This document shows positions 37,475 through 50,257 of a DNA stretch of 64,000 nt, in pieces. Source of the DNA: Sipunculus nudus (Eukaryota > Annelida > Sipuncula > Golfingiida > Sipunculidae). Under the pieces are notes generated by a model. The model searched no databases, was not told where the DNA came from, and saw nothing but the letters and a program-made list of their open reading frames with translations. The first letter of the stretch is position 1, and each line of letters opens with the position of its first letter. The translations under genes and the position numbers were made by a program. The stretch spans positions 74,250,624 to 74,314,623 of the forward strand of contig CM049308.1 of assembly GCA_026874595.1 (NCBI GenBank), given 5' to 3'.

Positions 37475-37913
37475 GTAGGTATAAAGAGTGATTTCCGCGA
37501 ACCCACCTTTAACTTTTAGTATCTACTTATTCCTCATACAAAACAATCAATTTTGAAGATATGTGTTGAAGCACGATAAGGGTTATTCATTAATTTATTA
37601 CATAGATTTAACCATGCAAATTTTAAAGCACTGTCCTTTTAATTCATACTTGAAATGGGACAGGTATGCAAGCGTCATATTTCCAAGCGGTAAACTTATT
37701 AATGCAATATGTATTTATACACATTGAAGTCTAACCTATTTCTGAAGACTGCCATAATCTTATTTTACATTAAAGATAGGTTTGCTTAGAAAAGAATACA
37801 TACGCAAAAACGCATATATGAAGAATAACAATGTGAGCATCTGTATTCCAGAAACAAAATACAATTATATATTGGCATGCTGCTTGAATAATAACACACA
37901 CGCTCTCTTACAG

Positions 37914-38066
37914 TTTGGAATTCCTGGGGGAGTTGGTCAGAGTGTTCAACCTCTTGTGGTTTAGGAACAAGAAGGCGCTTTAGAAGCTGTTCACGTGACC
38001 CATGCAGCGGTACAGGCAGTCAGACCGTAGTATGCGACAGTTCTAACAACCAAGGATGTGTCCAAC
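37914..38066 (+). CDS. Exon 23: TSP1 repeat 15
   Basis: 153 nt, phase 1-1, acceptor tctcttacag and donor gtaagt. It encodes WNSWGSWSECSTSCGLGTRR, then SCSRDPCSG and VCDSSNNQGC. The last cysteine loop is a little longer than in the other repeats. Confidence 0.92.
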
Positions 38067-38387
38067 GTAAGTTCTTCCAACGTCTAAAATAGTCAGTTTG
38101 AAATTAACTAGTTATTTTAATAACATGGTATGGGTTTTTTGTATATGACAATATATATTGATGAATTTAATCTGACGATATTATATAATGTTATAAATAT
38201 GATGTGGTGAGAAAGTCGAAAGTGCTGTGTTGGTCCCTATAAGTCTGCAAAAGTCTCTTTGTATAACAAGCCAGGCCAGAAAAGGAATGAGTGGCTAAAA
38301 GATACTGAACTGATATTTGTCATGTGCATCAGAAATATAATAATATCACACAAATATGAAAAGAAACTTATTATTGATATTTCACAG

Positions 38388-38534
38388 AAACAAATTCATG
38401 GGAAGAATGGGGTCCATGGGGCACGTGTAGTAAAACGTGTGGTTCAGGTTTACGATCTCGAAAACGAAAATGCAGTACCGTAAACTGTGTTGGACCGGGA
38501 GAACAGTTTGAACAATGTCCCGATAGGACATGCG
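38388..38534 (+). CDS. Exon 24: TSP1 repeat 16
   Basis: 147 nt, phase 1-1, acceptor tttcacag and donor gtgagt. It encodes SWEEWGPWGTCSKTCGSG, then KRKCSTVNCVG and QCPDRTC, six cysteines. The next TSP1 exon lies almost 18 kb away and starts in phase 2, so a bridging exon is required. Confidence 0.92.
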
Positions 38535-40105
38535 GTGAGTATTGATGAATTACACAATTCTTATAGTCATGCCTTTCAGTGAGATCGGTTTTCCTCACCT
38601 TTCCATTCGACCGTCTTTCCATCAAAATAAAAATAGTAAGGAGAAAACTGCACTGAAAATATTATTTTTCGGGATTTCCCGTTCCTGCTCATGGCTGAGC
38701 TTTTATTTGAAACATCTTACCAGCCATACCAAAGTGTTTGGTAAACAAACAAATTCATTCACAAACTGGTATGGCAGTCAATACAGCTTATACGCCTAAA
38801 GGAAATCATCCTACTGGATTTAACCCTTTATCAGAATCAACGCCGAAATTTAATTGGATCAGCCTCTCCACAAGGATTTTTAATTGGTGTAGCAGTTGAT
38901 ACGAAAGCCTTCTAAAAGAAAAAAAGACCAACAGGCAAACATGGATGAATTCCATCATCTTCTTAGCGGAGGTAATAAGAAATCCTCACCGAGTACGGCT
39001 GAAGCAATGTACTAGTTTTCATAGCCCTGCTATAGCTTTGGCATTTATTTTTGCTACTTAAATGCGTCGAGTAAAACGTGATTCCATAAACCAACAGTCG
39101 TAACTCAGTGCGAGTTCTTGTCACTGAACAGTCAGCCAGAGCCCCAATATAAGTTATATAATCTGCCGCGAGATCGCAGTGCCTGTTCTTAGCGTTGCGT
39201 CACAGCAAGAACAAGTATGATGGTATGTCAGAATTAAGTCTTAGTAATTGCATCGACTGGTCAAGTCTGAAGTTTTCAGAACTGCCGTATATTCTGTATG
39301 ACAGTGTTTTTCCTAAAAGATTATTAATTAGCCACTTCCTTTCATAATTTGAATGATTGACAGCAATAATCATTTTTATTTTAATACACTTGGTGGCATA
39401 AGATGAAACGTTGTTTTAGATATAATAATGACTTTTAGATATATTCAAACAGGTTCGAACTGCGGGGACGCAGTTTTAGTGAGTGATACAATCGTTAGAT
39501 GAAGACCTGCAAGGATTATAATGTTATTTTGTCTAATACATATTTTTCAGGTTGAGAAGTTCTTAAGGACTGGACAGAAAGACCTTGCATGTACATAATA
39601 GTGAATTCTGCCGCGCTGTGCCTTGGAGATATTGAAAAACACCCAATATTCATCGTTTTCATTATATTTTGGCATATTTATTTTTGACACAAAAAATATT
39701 AATATTGGAATATATTAATAAAAGAAAATGCACGCCATGAACATTTTTTTTATATTTTATAACAAAATAAGTTCCAGGGTTACTTATGCAATCTTTTCGT
39801 GAATAATACTTAAATTTATGGCTAGCGTTGTCAGTTCTTTTTAATTGGCAGTAGTAAATGTAAAACTTAGTCTAATTATGGGCGTGGGATTTTTTTTACA
39901 TTTAAAGTTCTATCGTTGTTTCAAAATGTAACTAAAGTGGTGGATGATCATGCATATTTGGTTTAGACTTAATTAAAAGGGATTATCACTCAGTGTTCAT
40001 TATACAAGTTTGCTGATTTCTTTTATTCTTTCTTGTATGTGCTGATGGTGCTGCACAATCCCATGTACAATCTTCATGAGTAAAAACCATTATTTCTTCC
40101 TACAG

Positions 40106-40130
40106 AGATCTTCGTCTTTATAACCAACCG
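40106..40130 (+). CDS. Exon 25: candidate 25-nt microexon
   Basis: A strong acceptor (tttcttcctacag) and strong donor (gtaaga) enclose 25 nt. Read in phase 1 from exon 24 they give EIFVFITN and leave two bases (CG), i.e. phase 2. The downstream TSP1 exon starts with a single base C that completes CGC (Arg). The phase switch 1 to 2 is exactly what is needed to join exons 24 and 26. It would add a short hydrophobic linker between two TSP1 repeats. No transcript support. Confidence 0.5.
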
Positions 40131-42030
40131 GTAAGAAGGAAAGCTATCACCTTCAAAGCCAATATGGCATTATGTTACTTGCAGCTTGGTTACACGTTGG
40201 TAGTGTTATATATCTCTCCCTTCATCGGGCACTTGATAAAGTTGTCTCGTGTATATTACCAATTAAACTTTGACTTTAAAACAAAGTAGTTTTTTATGTT
40301 TATGAATGCTACATTTATCATGGACGGACGTCACAAAATCGGTCATGGTAGGTTTTGTGACGTATAATGTACCACTACATTCCAAATTGTAAGAGTTTTG
40401 CAACTGTTTACTTGATATGATTGTAAAACCAAATTGTTTTTCCCTAGACTGCATGTTATGAAATCGGATTAATATGTGTGAACATCTTGGCATGTATCGC
40501 TTAAAAGTATCTTAAAAATAAACATTTTAATCAGTATCAGGCCACAAGAGGGAAGACTACACAAATTGCCCGGTCTGTCCGCCAACCGTCTCGTCCGTCG
40601 TTAAATACTACGAGATACCTAACCAAAGAAAACCTGCAACCAACCTCATCCTTGTTTTAGACATATAGTTCACAGACTGGCATGTGGCTGTCACCTACCT
40701 GTGGCGTCACCTGTATCGAATGCCTTCCTATGATTGAAAATGGTCTTTTCCATATTCCTTCACATATGTCACTAAATATGATCACTTAAGTTTGTATATA
40801 TAAAGAGAGACACCAAAGTTCATAGTAAGTCCTTCCAAAGAACACTAAAAAGAGCCAACGACAAATTCCAAAACGATTACTGTACACTCGTATAATAATA
40901 CACAAAGCATTTGGGTTAAAGTGGCAACACCTGTCTCGTACAAATATTAAAAATATCCTAAATTTAAGGATCCAACAAGCCAGATGGGTTTTAAGAGTTA
41001 CAGGATTCGTTAGACATGCATTAAGCATATCTCGTATAAATATCAGGCGAACTATCTTCAGAATTTGTTTTGTAACCGGGATTCAAACAGACATATGTAC
41101 ATTATGTTGTACATATTGATTTATTGAAAACCACTTGTTTTAAACAATTAGAACACGCCACCATTCAGTTCAATTTGAAAATATAATTTTAGTGCGAGTA
41201 TAAACTACAAACATGCTGTTCATAATGTGAATTTTGATGTGTCTGGGCAAATGTGTTAATGAAACAAGCATAATGACATTGATATAGGCTTAAATGAGGC
41301 AGGTTCTCAGCATTTTCCGATTAATTGTAAACGATTTTTTTTCTGCAGTCTTCAGTACTTCCAAAAGCCTTGTTACAATCTATGACTGTTACCCAATTTC
41401 AGGTTTCCGAGTTTCAGGTTCTCTTATCAAAACCAGTCTTGATATCATGTCATAAATTTCCTTGTCGCTCTGCATTTGAGTTCAGCATTCGTTGTCGACT
41501 TAAACATAACAATGCAAAACTAGTTATGAATAAATAACTTACATTTTATTCGTATTCTTTTAAATAGATGATATAGTGATATGAAAAGTATATGGTCAGA
41601 AAATGGTTGTCGAAGTTTCCCTTAAACGCAGACACCCGTTTACATTCAAAATATCAAGAGGAAATGTGAATGTATTATTGTGCGGAAAACATATAATATT
41701 CAAACCCGTACATTGAGATAGGTGGACGATGTTACTCGCAAGTGATAAGCACAATAGCAATACAAATGCAACAAGCAAATCAGTGGAATTTAAGTCCCCC
41801 GCTTGTTGTCTTTCATGCTTACCTAATCAATATGTTTCAACTTTTATGTTTAGGTTCTGAAACAGGAACTAAATTTAAATTTTTGTATGCATGAGAGTAA
41901 TCACTGACCCAAATTTGAATGAAATCGGATAATATTTAGGAAAGTTATCGCACGGAAACGAAAATCAAACGGACGGACAGATTATGGGGTGGCCCCTGTT
42001 GGAGATAACTTACACTACCTTAGTACCTGT

Positions 42031-42088
42031 AATATATATATATATATATATATATCATATTTATCATATTTATATATATATATATAAT
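42031..42088. repeat. (TA)n microsatellite, interrupted
   Basis: Two TA runs separated by two catatt units, in the large intron. Confidence 0.9.
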
Positions 42089-42489
42089 ACTTATAAAAGA
42101 AATTCGGTCCAATTTTTGTTCGCAATGTTCTCTGAAACCGCTTTGCGTACGATGCTGCGCGATACCTCATTTTAAAGGTTATTGTTCCCGCGGTGTCCTC
42201 GCCGATATGAGAATAAATATTTTTTTTGTGTACACAGCATAATGAGTGAGGTTTGCGTTTTATTATGATCTGCATGGAGGTTTCCATCGAACACAGCCGA
42301 ACTACCTTCGGCAAAGATCGGATTGCCTGTGGGGTCCAATGCATCGCAGGACTAAGAACTAATGTGCAAATGAATAACCCATGCTTTCAGTGAGGGATTT
42401 TGGCCTGACATTTGACCCAGGATCACGTGCGTGGTCAGTAAATGTGATAAACACATGACTTTCTTTTTATGAAAAGGAGGGCTTCAACC

Positions 42490-42636
42490 TGTAGAATCCG
42501 TGACCGGTTTCGGTACTGGAATTATTGCTTTGTTGTTTAGACCCTGGTGCATGCTAGGAGCATGAAAGTCATGTACACATGTAATAAAGTTGTTGGAGTC
42601 CAGAACTCTTTTTGTTTCTTGATCGTGGCCAGCACA
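42490..42636 (+). mobile_element. Possible LTR remnant with primer-binding-site-like sequence
   Basis: 147 bp beginning TGTAG and ending CACA, with an aataaa polyadenylation-type signal inside at about 42581. It is followed at once by ttggcgacggaacgg, which resembles sequences just after the 5' LTR of gypsy-group elements. About 100 bp of possible leader or gag follow before the trace is lost. No second LTR copy was found in the window. Confidence 0.35.
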
Positions 42637-44317
42637 TTTGGCGACGGAACGGAATTTCCGATACAGTGGAAACAGACCAAGAACAATGTCGATACGTGTG
42701 ACAGAAGAAGCAATGTTGCAACTCAGCGGCAAGCCTACTTAGTAAGCCTCCCAGTGAGGCTTACGAGCACTCCATTTAAAATATTGGTGTGCGAGTGAGG
42801 ACACAGAAATTTAGATAAATCATATAATAAGCTTAAAATAAACAAACGTGGGTCTTTCTGGGTGTGTGAACCATCTCTGATAAGAGAAAACGAAAAAATT
42901 TGCAGGTGGCTACTAGCCCCGCTTGGAACCATTGTTTTGCATGCATTTTCTGTTTTATTCACTAGATGGCACTATTTTAGGGACCAGGCAGTAAATCTTA
43001 TGCTTAGAATTAAGTTGGATTTCCATGATGAATGAGCCTGAAACTTAACAGCCAATCAGAGGAAGGATTTTGAAAACTGGCTTCTCCCTGTGTCTCCTTT
43101 ACCCGAAAGCAACATGTCATGTTTGTTTATTGCTTCTTATCTTTGCACCTAGACTATGGACTTAAGGGTATGTTAGCTAGATTATGTTTGGTAATTTGAC
43201 CAAAGGAGGGACATTTAGTATTATCAGACAGGGCAACACAAGAATGCATGTAGTGGTCTTCGTCTTTGTATTATAGAGACGGACACTGTCTACTCAGCGG
43301 TCTGCCCAGAATATCAGCGTTCGACGCGGTCGGAGGACCAGCCACCTTGGCACAAAGATGGCAGCGATGGGTCACTGAGTTGAAACTATATGATGCTGCG
43401 ACTGGGGTGTACTGTACTTTATTAGATATCATAACTTGAGAAGTAAATTATACAGGGAAACTGAGTTGACGCTAAGCAAGCTTGTTGAAATAGTTGAATC
43501 ATATCATGACCAACAAGCCCTGATACTGTTGTACAATCATCAGAAATCCGTTAATTATCTGAATCGTATGCATAGCAATCAGGAATTCATTTTTTTTTAA
43601 TACAACATAGAAATTTTTAGCTACTAATTTCATACATTTAAACGCTACTAAGCTGAAACTTACCAGACCTTTTAGCACAAGCCTTCATGACAACTCGAAA
43701 GCTTGCCCAGGGATTGCCCGACGTAGTAACTTATTTTATGCAACTGAATTCCATATATCGACATTGTAATGTAATTGTTAGATACAGGTTCACTAAATAA
43801 CTCATTATCAGGTCTTAAGGGAAGAAACATGAACAAATTTGACTACATTAGTAAACCGGTCCATTAGGAAAGCGCGTAGTAGGGGGTTGAGGATTAGGTA
43901 AGCGGGGAAAGTGACAGTGAAGATAATTTCTGAAATATTGTTTGTACTTAGCTTTGAACGTACTTTGTCCTAAACGTGGAGGCACCGGGTGAGTCGGAAG
44001 ACTAACATAGAGATATATATATATATTTCCCATCCCGTGCTTTGAAAGGGGGCGGTTAGGCAACACATGAAATTTTTAACATCTTTAATTAAATATTATG
44101 AGTGTATCTCCATTGCAGATACAAAATATACGGAAACCTGCGGTGAAACTCAGAACGAATTAACGATCCTTGAATGTTTGACGACGTGAGACAGTTGTTA
44201 CCTCTAACAGGCCCTTCCTCGCAGCGTTTGTTATAAATATTATTATTATTAACAGGCATGAATTGCATAATTACTTTAGTTTTGCTTTTTCCTCCATAGA
44301 AACCTGGGGTGAGTGTG

Positions 44318-44386
44318 TGTGTGGGGGGGGGGATGATTGTATACACCATCCCCCCCCCCACCTAACATTCTAGGGGGGGGGGATGC
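44318..44386. repeat. Paired poly-G and poly-C runs
   Basis: gtgtgtgtg and a 12-base G run, then a C run of 10 after atacaccat, then another G run of 10. The G and C runs can pair as hairpins. Runs of this kind are error-prone in sequencing. Confidence 0.8.
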
Positions 44387-45772
44387 ATCATTAATTCTTC
44401 ATAAATCATGGAAGACGTCAGAACGCTGCTGATAAAAAGTGGATTATACTGTAAATAACCGTATATATGAATGATTTCATGGTGCATGGGTGTGCATTTG
44501 ATTCACCTGTATTAGGTGAGCAGCGGTTATTGTGGGCTTTTGGGCCATTATGTGTAAATCGAGTGGTAACAGCCGAGACGGTAAGTGGGTGACATTGGAG
44601 GACTTATCCCCCTTTTGTTGTTGTTATTAAGTAGTCAAGGAGCTGTTTATGTCACAATTCCGGGATATTATTTTTTTCAGTCAATTGTGATAAGCCCCTG
44701 TGGGCAGAACCATCAGGTCAGCTGATGGTACAGGTTACATATATTTAATATACATTCTATGAACAACAAAGAAACACATTTTTGTAATAAATATGTATAT
44801 TCGCTTAGTATTATATCTTAAGCAGCAGTTGTTATATCCTGGTTATATCCATTTAGTTACATCGGTTGTGGTTTTGGTGATCGCTGTAGTATGCCTGACG
44901 GCAGCAGGTGACTCCATAGGTGTTCCGTGTGTTCGTCGCCGTTTAGGGGGTTAGGCTTCTTGGTGCTGTGGGCTAAAATAACTAAACCTTTAGTTGACAG
45001 CCAACGCCACCACAAGGAATTGATACTCTGGAAGGTCATGTGATACGAAAGTTCCTGGTATTTCTACGTAGGAATTTGATATATCAGCCTGAAATTGGGC
45101 ATTTTTATACATATAGGATAGCTTTATCGTGTACAATAATTTTTGCACAGTGTATGTCCCTGCTTATTTCTTAGGAGGGGTTTGACATATCAGTCTGAAA
45201 TTAGGCATATGTATATATCTCTGATAGCTTCGTTGTATACAAGACTGGTTGTGCCAGCTACAATCAATTTTGTGTTGTGTGCACCCATACCAGAATTTCA
45301 GTAGTGATATGTTTCTGTAATTGTTTCTTGTTTCAAGGCATTTAAATTTTCGTAGAATGTTTTAAGTGTGCACCTACAGTTTGAACGTCCAGTCTAAACT
45401 ACTGGAATCTTAATGGACTGACTCGATCACTCGAGTTCTTGAATCCGAGTCTGAGATAAGCTGACTCGACTCCAGTCCAAGTCCCGAGTCCCACATCACT
45501 AGCCTCTTGAAGCCATCTTCTAAATCTGAATGTTAATTCTGTTGCGACTATCGTCTTATAAACTGTCTCCGTGCAGCCCGTTGATTTAAACATACTCGCT
45601 AAATCCCTGCTAAGTACGGCTACCTAAGTTATGATTATTGAAGTATCTTAAGGTATCGCCCCCTGGTGGACAGCTTGTAAACTATATTTTGTTACTCTCG
45701 CAAGAAGCGAGGTTGAGCGAGAATGAGCGAGGAGGCCATTCCGCCAAGTGATGTATTGGTGGTGGAATAAAA

Positions 45773-45825
45773 TGTCGTGGACCGTTATAGCATTTGAGCT
45801 GTTTGTTGGGGCCCAAGTTATGACA
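45773..45825 (+). repeat. Left terminal direct repeat of the gypsy element
   Basis: 53 bp, TGT...ACA, matching 50005-50057 with about five mismatches and no gaps. Confidence 0.75.
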
Positions 45826-46170
45826 TAAATTGGCGAATGAGGATGAACTGCCGCCGTGGACTGTCCGGACGAGGTTGTTTGCGCCGTATGTGTATTGTCG
45901 AGCTGGATACCTCGAATTTGTTCAGCCGTGGTGATACACGTTGACTTTGTAGTGGCCGCCATTTTTCCTCCGTGGAAGATTCTCGTACTGGGTGAGCAGT
46001 ATAGTCAGTATTTATAAATCAGCGTGGACTTTGTGTCAGCTGTGATTATTGTGTATATCACTGGAACTTTGGTATAGTAGTACTGTTGAGAGCTGACAAG
46101 ACGTCGGTTTCCCGTTTTCTGTATACTAGAGACGTAAGATTTGTTACTACGTGTTACTGTTAGTTCCAAG

Positions 46171-47523
46171 ATGGCGACAGCGTTTGGACAGTTATTTCCG
46201 TATGTACCGGAACAGCATAACTGACAAGAAAATACTGAGATATGTAATCACTACTTTATAGCCAATGGTATTGACAATAACCAGAAGAAGGTGAGCATTT
46301 TGTGTGCTAACGTAGGACTGAAAACCTACCATGTTATTAAGAGTCTGTGTTTGCCTGATGTACCAACAGCTAAGACTTTTGATGAGATTACGCGCCTGGT
46401 TCAGAGTCATTATAAACCTAAAATGTCCGAGGCAAGTGCTTCACTAATGTTCGGCTCGAGAGATAGGAAGGGTGATGAGAGTGTCCGCATGTATATGGCA
46501 GAATTAAGTCGATTGGCAGGACCTTGTAACTATGGTGGTTTCCTAAACCGAGCCTTGCGAGATCGCTTTATTGCTGGTATCAATAACCGTGATATCCAGG
46601 AGAGAATACTTTCAATACCGGAAGGAGAGTTGACGCTAAACCGTGCTTTTGAACTGGCAAAGGCACATGAAGCAGCATGTAGAAACGTGAAACAAATTCA
46701 GACAGTGAAGAACAGTGACTCTGTTAATAAGATTCACCAGCGTCGTGGGATCCCAGACAAGGAAGTAAAGACGTCACATTACAAACCTGGTGGTAGTGCA
46801 CGAACTGTAACAGCTAAGCAGAGAGACTCTGTTAAGGACTCTGTGAGAGACTCTGTGAGACATGTTGAATGTTACAGATGTGGGGGTGTACATAACCCTG
46901 ATTCTTGTTGGTGTAAATTTAAGAAATGTTACAATTGCAAAAGAAAAGGGCACACTAAAGCAAAGTGTAAACACAAGTCCCAGACTGTTAATGCAACTGA
47001 GGCTGAGTTCCAGTTTGATACGGATGTACCTGATGTTGAATATGATAGTGACCCTGAGAATGCAATAGGCTTGCACACTATTAGTACATATAGTATGCAA
47101 GGTGACCAGGTGTCACCTATGTGTGTTGATTTAATGTTAGGAGGTGACATTATTTGTTTTGAAATTGATACAGGGTCACCCTACTCACTTATTCCAGAAG
47201 GTATTGTTAAAGATGTGTATGATTATTATACACTTAAGGAAACAGGTATTACTATTAAGTCATTTACTGGACACAATGTGAGTATTAAATGTGTTTTAGA
47301 AACCGAGGTTGGGTATCAGGGTACCACATATAGGGCCGAGTTTCTTGTAACTCAACATAAACCATGCCTGCTTGGCAGAGACCTCATTTGTACCATGAAT
47401 GTGTTGAATAGTGTTATTGTAAACACAATACAAGATGAACTTCAGGTTGTCCTGGATAAACACAGTAGTATTTTTAGTGAGGACCTGGGTAAGCTGAAAG
47501 GGGTTACGCTAAAATTCATGTAG
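46171..47523 (+). pseudogene. gypsy gag-protease, interrupted
   Basis: The reading frame appears to start at an ATG at 46171 and has an in-frame TGA at 46222-46224; from there it is open to a TAG at 47521. It contains a capsid-like region, then two CCHC-type zinc knuckles (about 46870-46970, beginning CYRCGG and CYNCKRKGH), then an aspartic protease with DTGSPYSLIP at about 47167 and a later LLGRD at about 47370. A short repeat, gactctgt, occurs several times at 46826-46860. Gag and protease lie in one frame. The stop and the frame change that follows mark it as a non-functional copy. Confidence 0.85.
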
Positions 47524-48830
47524 AACCAGATGCCACACCAGTTTACCACAGGCCAAGGTCAGTACCATTTTCAATGAGAACCAAGGTAGAAGATGAACTG
47601 GAGAGATTGTTACAGGAAGAAGTCATAGAACCTGTTACATTTTCTGAATGGGCAGCTCCCATTGAACCAGTTTTGAAGCCTTCGGGTAAGGTTAGGACTT
47701 GTGGTGACTATAAAGTTACCGTTAACAAAGTATCAAAGTTGGAACAATACCCAATACCAGCACTTGAGGATTTGATGATGAAACTGTCAGGGGGTACTGT
47801 ATTCCATAGATTAGATTTGTCTCATGCCTACTCACAAGTAGAGCTAGCTCCTAGAAAATATGTAACTGTGAATACACATAAAGGGTTGTACCAGTATACA
47901 AGATTACCTTTCGGAATTTCTAGTGCGCCAGCCATATTTCAGCGTGTAATGGATTCTGTGTTACAAGAAATACCTTCAGTGGCTTGTTATTTTGATGATA
48001 TTTTGATTGGTGGTAAAACCCAAGAAGAAGCTATTAGAAATCTTGATGTTGTTCTTACTAGACTAGAAGAAGCTGGGCTACAGCTCAGGAAAGAGTTTAT
48101 GACTGAGTTTATGACTGAGGAGGTTGTTTTCTTAGGTCATTAGATTGATAAAGTGGGTATCACACCTGTAGAAGATAAGGTTCAGGCCTTGCAGAAAGCT
48201 GAAGCACCAGAGAATGTCACACAGCTGAAAGCTTATTTAGGACTTTAAACTATTATGGAAGGTTCATTCAAGGTTTATCACAGAAATTGCATCCTTTGCA
48301 TAAGTTGCTGCAGAAACAGGTTAAATGGCATTGACGAGCAGAACAGCAGAAATGTTTTGAGGAAACCAAAACCTTGATTGTATCAGCTGATGTGTTAGTA
48401 CATTATGACCCAACTAAACCTATGTTGCTTCAGTGTGATGCATCTCAGTATGGCCTGGTGGCAGTGTTATCACAGGTAATGGATGATAAAACAGAAAGAC
48501 CAGTAGGGTTTGCATCAAGAACACTTAATGAAGCAGAAAAGAATTATTCATAATTAGATAAGGAAGGAGCCGCAGTTATTTTTGGTATGAAGAAATTTCA
48601 TAAATATTTATTTGGCCGGCACTTCAAAATTGTGACTGATCACAAACCTTTAGTCACTTTGTTTCATGAAGAGAAACAAATTCCAGCAGTAGCATCTCCC
48701 AGAATCCAGAGATGGGCTATTATTCTTAGAGCGTATGAATACAAAATGCAGTATAAATCAGGAAAGGAGCATTGTAATGCAGATTGTTTTTCAAGATTAC
48801 CTTTGAAGGTAACAACTGTACCAGAGCCAG
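47508..48830 (+). pseudogene. gypsy reverse transcriptase and RNase H, interrupted
   Basis: The frame differs from gag-protease; the change falls near 47505-47515. RT text runs to a TAG at 48141 and includes RLPFGISSAPAIFQRVMD and the catalytic YFDD (about 47986-48000). RT thumb and RNase H text continues to about 48800 but is cut by further stops (near 48246, 48334 and 48551) and shows QCDASQYGLVAVLSQ and then TDHKPLVTLF. The copy is clearly inactive. Confidence 0.85.
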
Positions 48831-48859
48831 ATGATCATGTATTCATGTTAACTGATTTA

Positions 48860-49968
48860 GAAGATTGTTCACTGATCACTGCAGATAAGATTCGTGAGTG
48901 GACAAGAAATGATCCGATATTGTCCCATGCTCATGAGTATTTGATACGTGGTTGGCCTAGTGATGATGGTATATCGTATCAGGAATGAGGAACTGAGTGT
49001 ACAGGATGGTTGTATCCTGTGGGGTGCACGTGTAGTGGTGCCACCTGCAGGACGTACACAAGTAATGAAAGAAATCCATTTGGCTTATCCGGGTATTTCT
49101 CGAATGATAGCTTCAGCTAGATGTTATGTGTGGTGGCCAGGCATGGACCGTGAACTGGAGAACCTTGTTAAAGGATGTGAGACTTGTCAGGTAAATAGGA
49201 AAGACCAACCGTCTGCGCCATTACATCCCTTGGAATATCCTGATGGACCATGGAAAAGGATTCATATTGACTATGAAGGTCCATTTTTAGGTCATATGAT
49301 ATTGGTAGTTGTAGATGCATATTCTAAATGGATAGAGGCATATTTAATGCAATCTACTACTTCTTCAGCTACCATAAGTAATCTTCGTGAATGTTTTGCA
49401 CAGCATGGATTGCCAGATGTTATTGAATCAGATAATGCTACAGTATTTGCTTCAGAATAATTTGCATATTTTACTAGAAAGAATGGAATTGTTCATAGTT
49501 TCTCAGCTCCATACCACCCTGCTTCTAATGGGTTAGCAGAGAGGGCTGTACAAATTGTTAAACAGGGTATCACCAAAACTAAGGGTTCAACAGTACATAC
49601 AAAACTTCAGAGATTTTTACTTTAGTACAGGATTACGCCTCAATCAACAACTGGTAAAAGTCCCTCAGAACTATTAAAACATTGTAGACTGAAAACTGCC
49701 TTAGATTTGTTACATCCACATTTACAAGGAAAGGTACAAAAGAAACAAATAGTATCATGATCTTAGTGCTAGAGAAAGCATTTTCAGTAATGGAGATTTG
49801 GTGAATATCAAGAATTTTGGCACATTGGGAAAGTGGATCCCAGGTACCATTGTCAAGAGTACTGGGCCAGTTTCGTTTGAGATCAAACTTGAGGATGGAA
49901 GGATAGTTAAAAGGCATATTGATCACATACATAAACGTTATGTTGAATATTGCTACCACAACCATTGT
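48860..49968 (+). pseudogene. gypsy integrase, interrupted
   Basis: Frames at 48948-49460 and 49798-49968 carry integrase text: a zinc-binding-like N terminus (EIHLAYPGISRM, with Tyr where a second His is usual; CETCQ), the catalytic core (IDYEGPFLGHMILVVVDAYS, then ESDNATVF), and a C-terminal module (WIPGTIVKSTGPVSFEI, then HIDHIHKRY). Stop codons separate the pieces. Confidence 0.82.
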
Positions 49969-50004
49969 TACCTATGTCAAATGCAGAATAAAAAATGTGG
50001 AATA

Positions 50005-50057
50005 TGTGGTGGACCGTTATAGCCTTTGTGGTGTTTGTTGGAGCCCAAGTTATGACA
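50005..50057 (+). repeat. Right terminal direct repeat of the gypsy element
   Basis: 53 bp matching 45773-45825. Only about 30 bp separate it from the start of the LINE-related sequence. Confidence 0.75.
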
Positions 50058-50257
50058 ATTATACACCTAAAAAATTCCCATTCAAATAACCAAAATTATG
50101 TGCAGGTGTTTAAACATATTTATTACAAGTAAACGATTGGCAAACAGCAAAAGTGCTATATCAATGCCTCTCGCTAGATCTTACAACATGTGCGATTATA
50201 TATGCAAGACAAAACAGCCATGATGATATAATACGAACTCAATAACTAATACATAGC

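Larger units (their letters stand above)
38535..45772. other. Introns around the microexon, otherwise no gene recognised
   Basis: Apart from the candidate microexon (40106-40130), the LTR remnant (42490-42636), the interrupted (TA)n tract and the G/C runs, I see no coding signal. Short open frames on both strands lack motifs. Confidence 0.45.
45773..50057 (+). mobile_element. Decayed Ty3/gypsy-type LTR retrotransposon
   Basis: A gag-protease-RT-RNase H-integrase order is readable on the plus strand with several stops and frame changes. It is bounded by 53-bp direct repeats, 45773-45825 and 50005-50057, each starting TGT and ending TGACA, differing at about five positions. These may be only the 3' parts (R-U5) of longer LTRs: an aataaa lies just upstream of both. 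The text after the left copy, ttggcgaatgaggatg, resembles a primer-binding region. The 3' copy follows the integrase C terminus within about 40 bp, so the U3 part is probably deleted. It sits in the intron before the last TSP1 exon and abuts a LINE on the other strand. Confidence 0.8.

Noticed and set aside
43848-44361. Minus-strand open frames rich in Pro and Thr
   Set aside because: Caused by G/C runs and low-complexity sequence; no motif.
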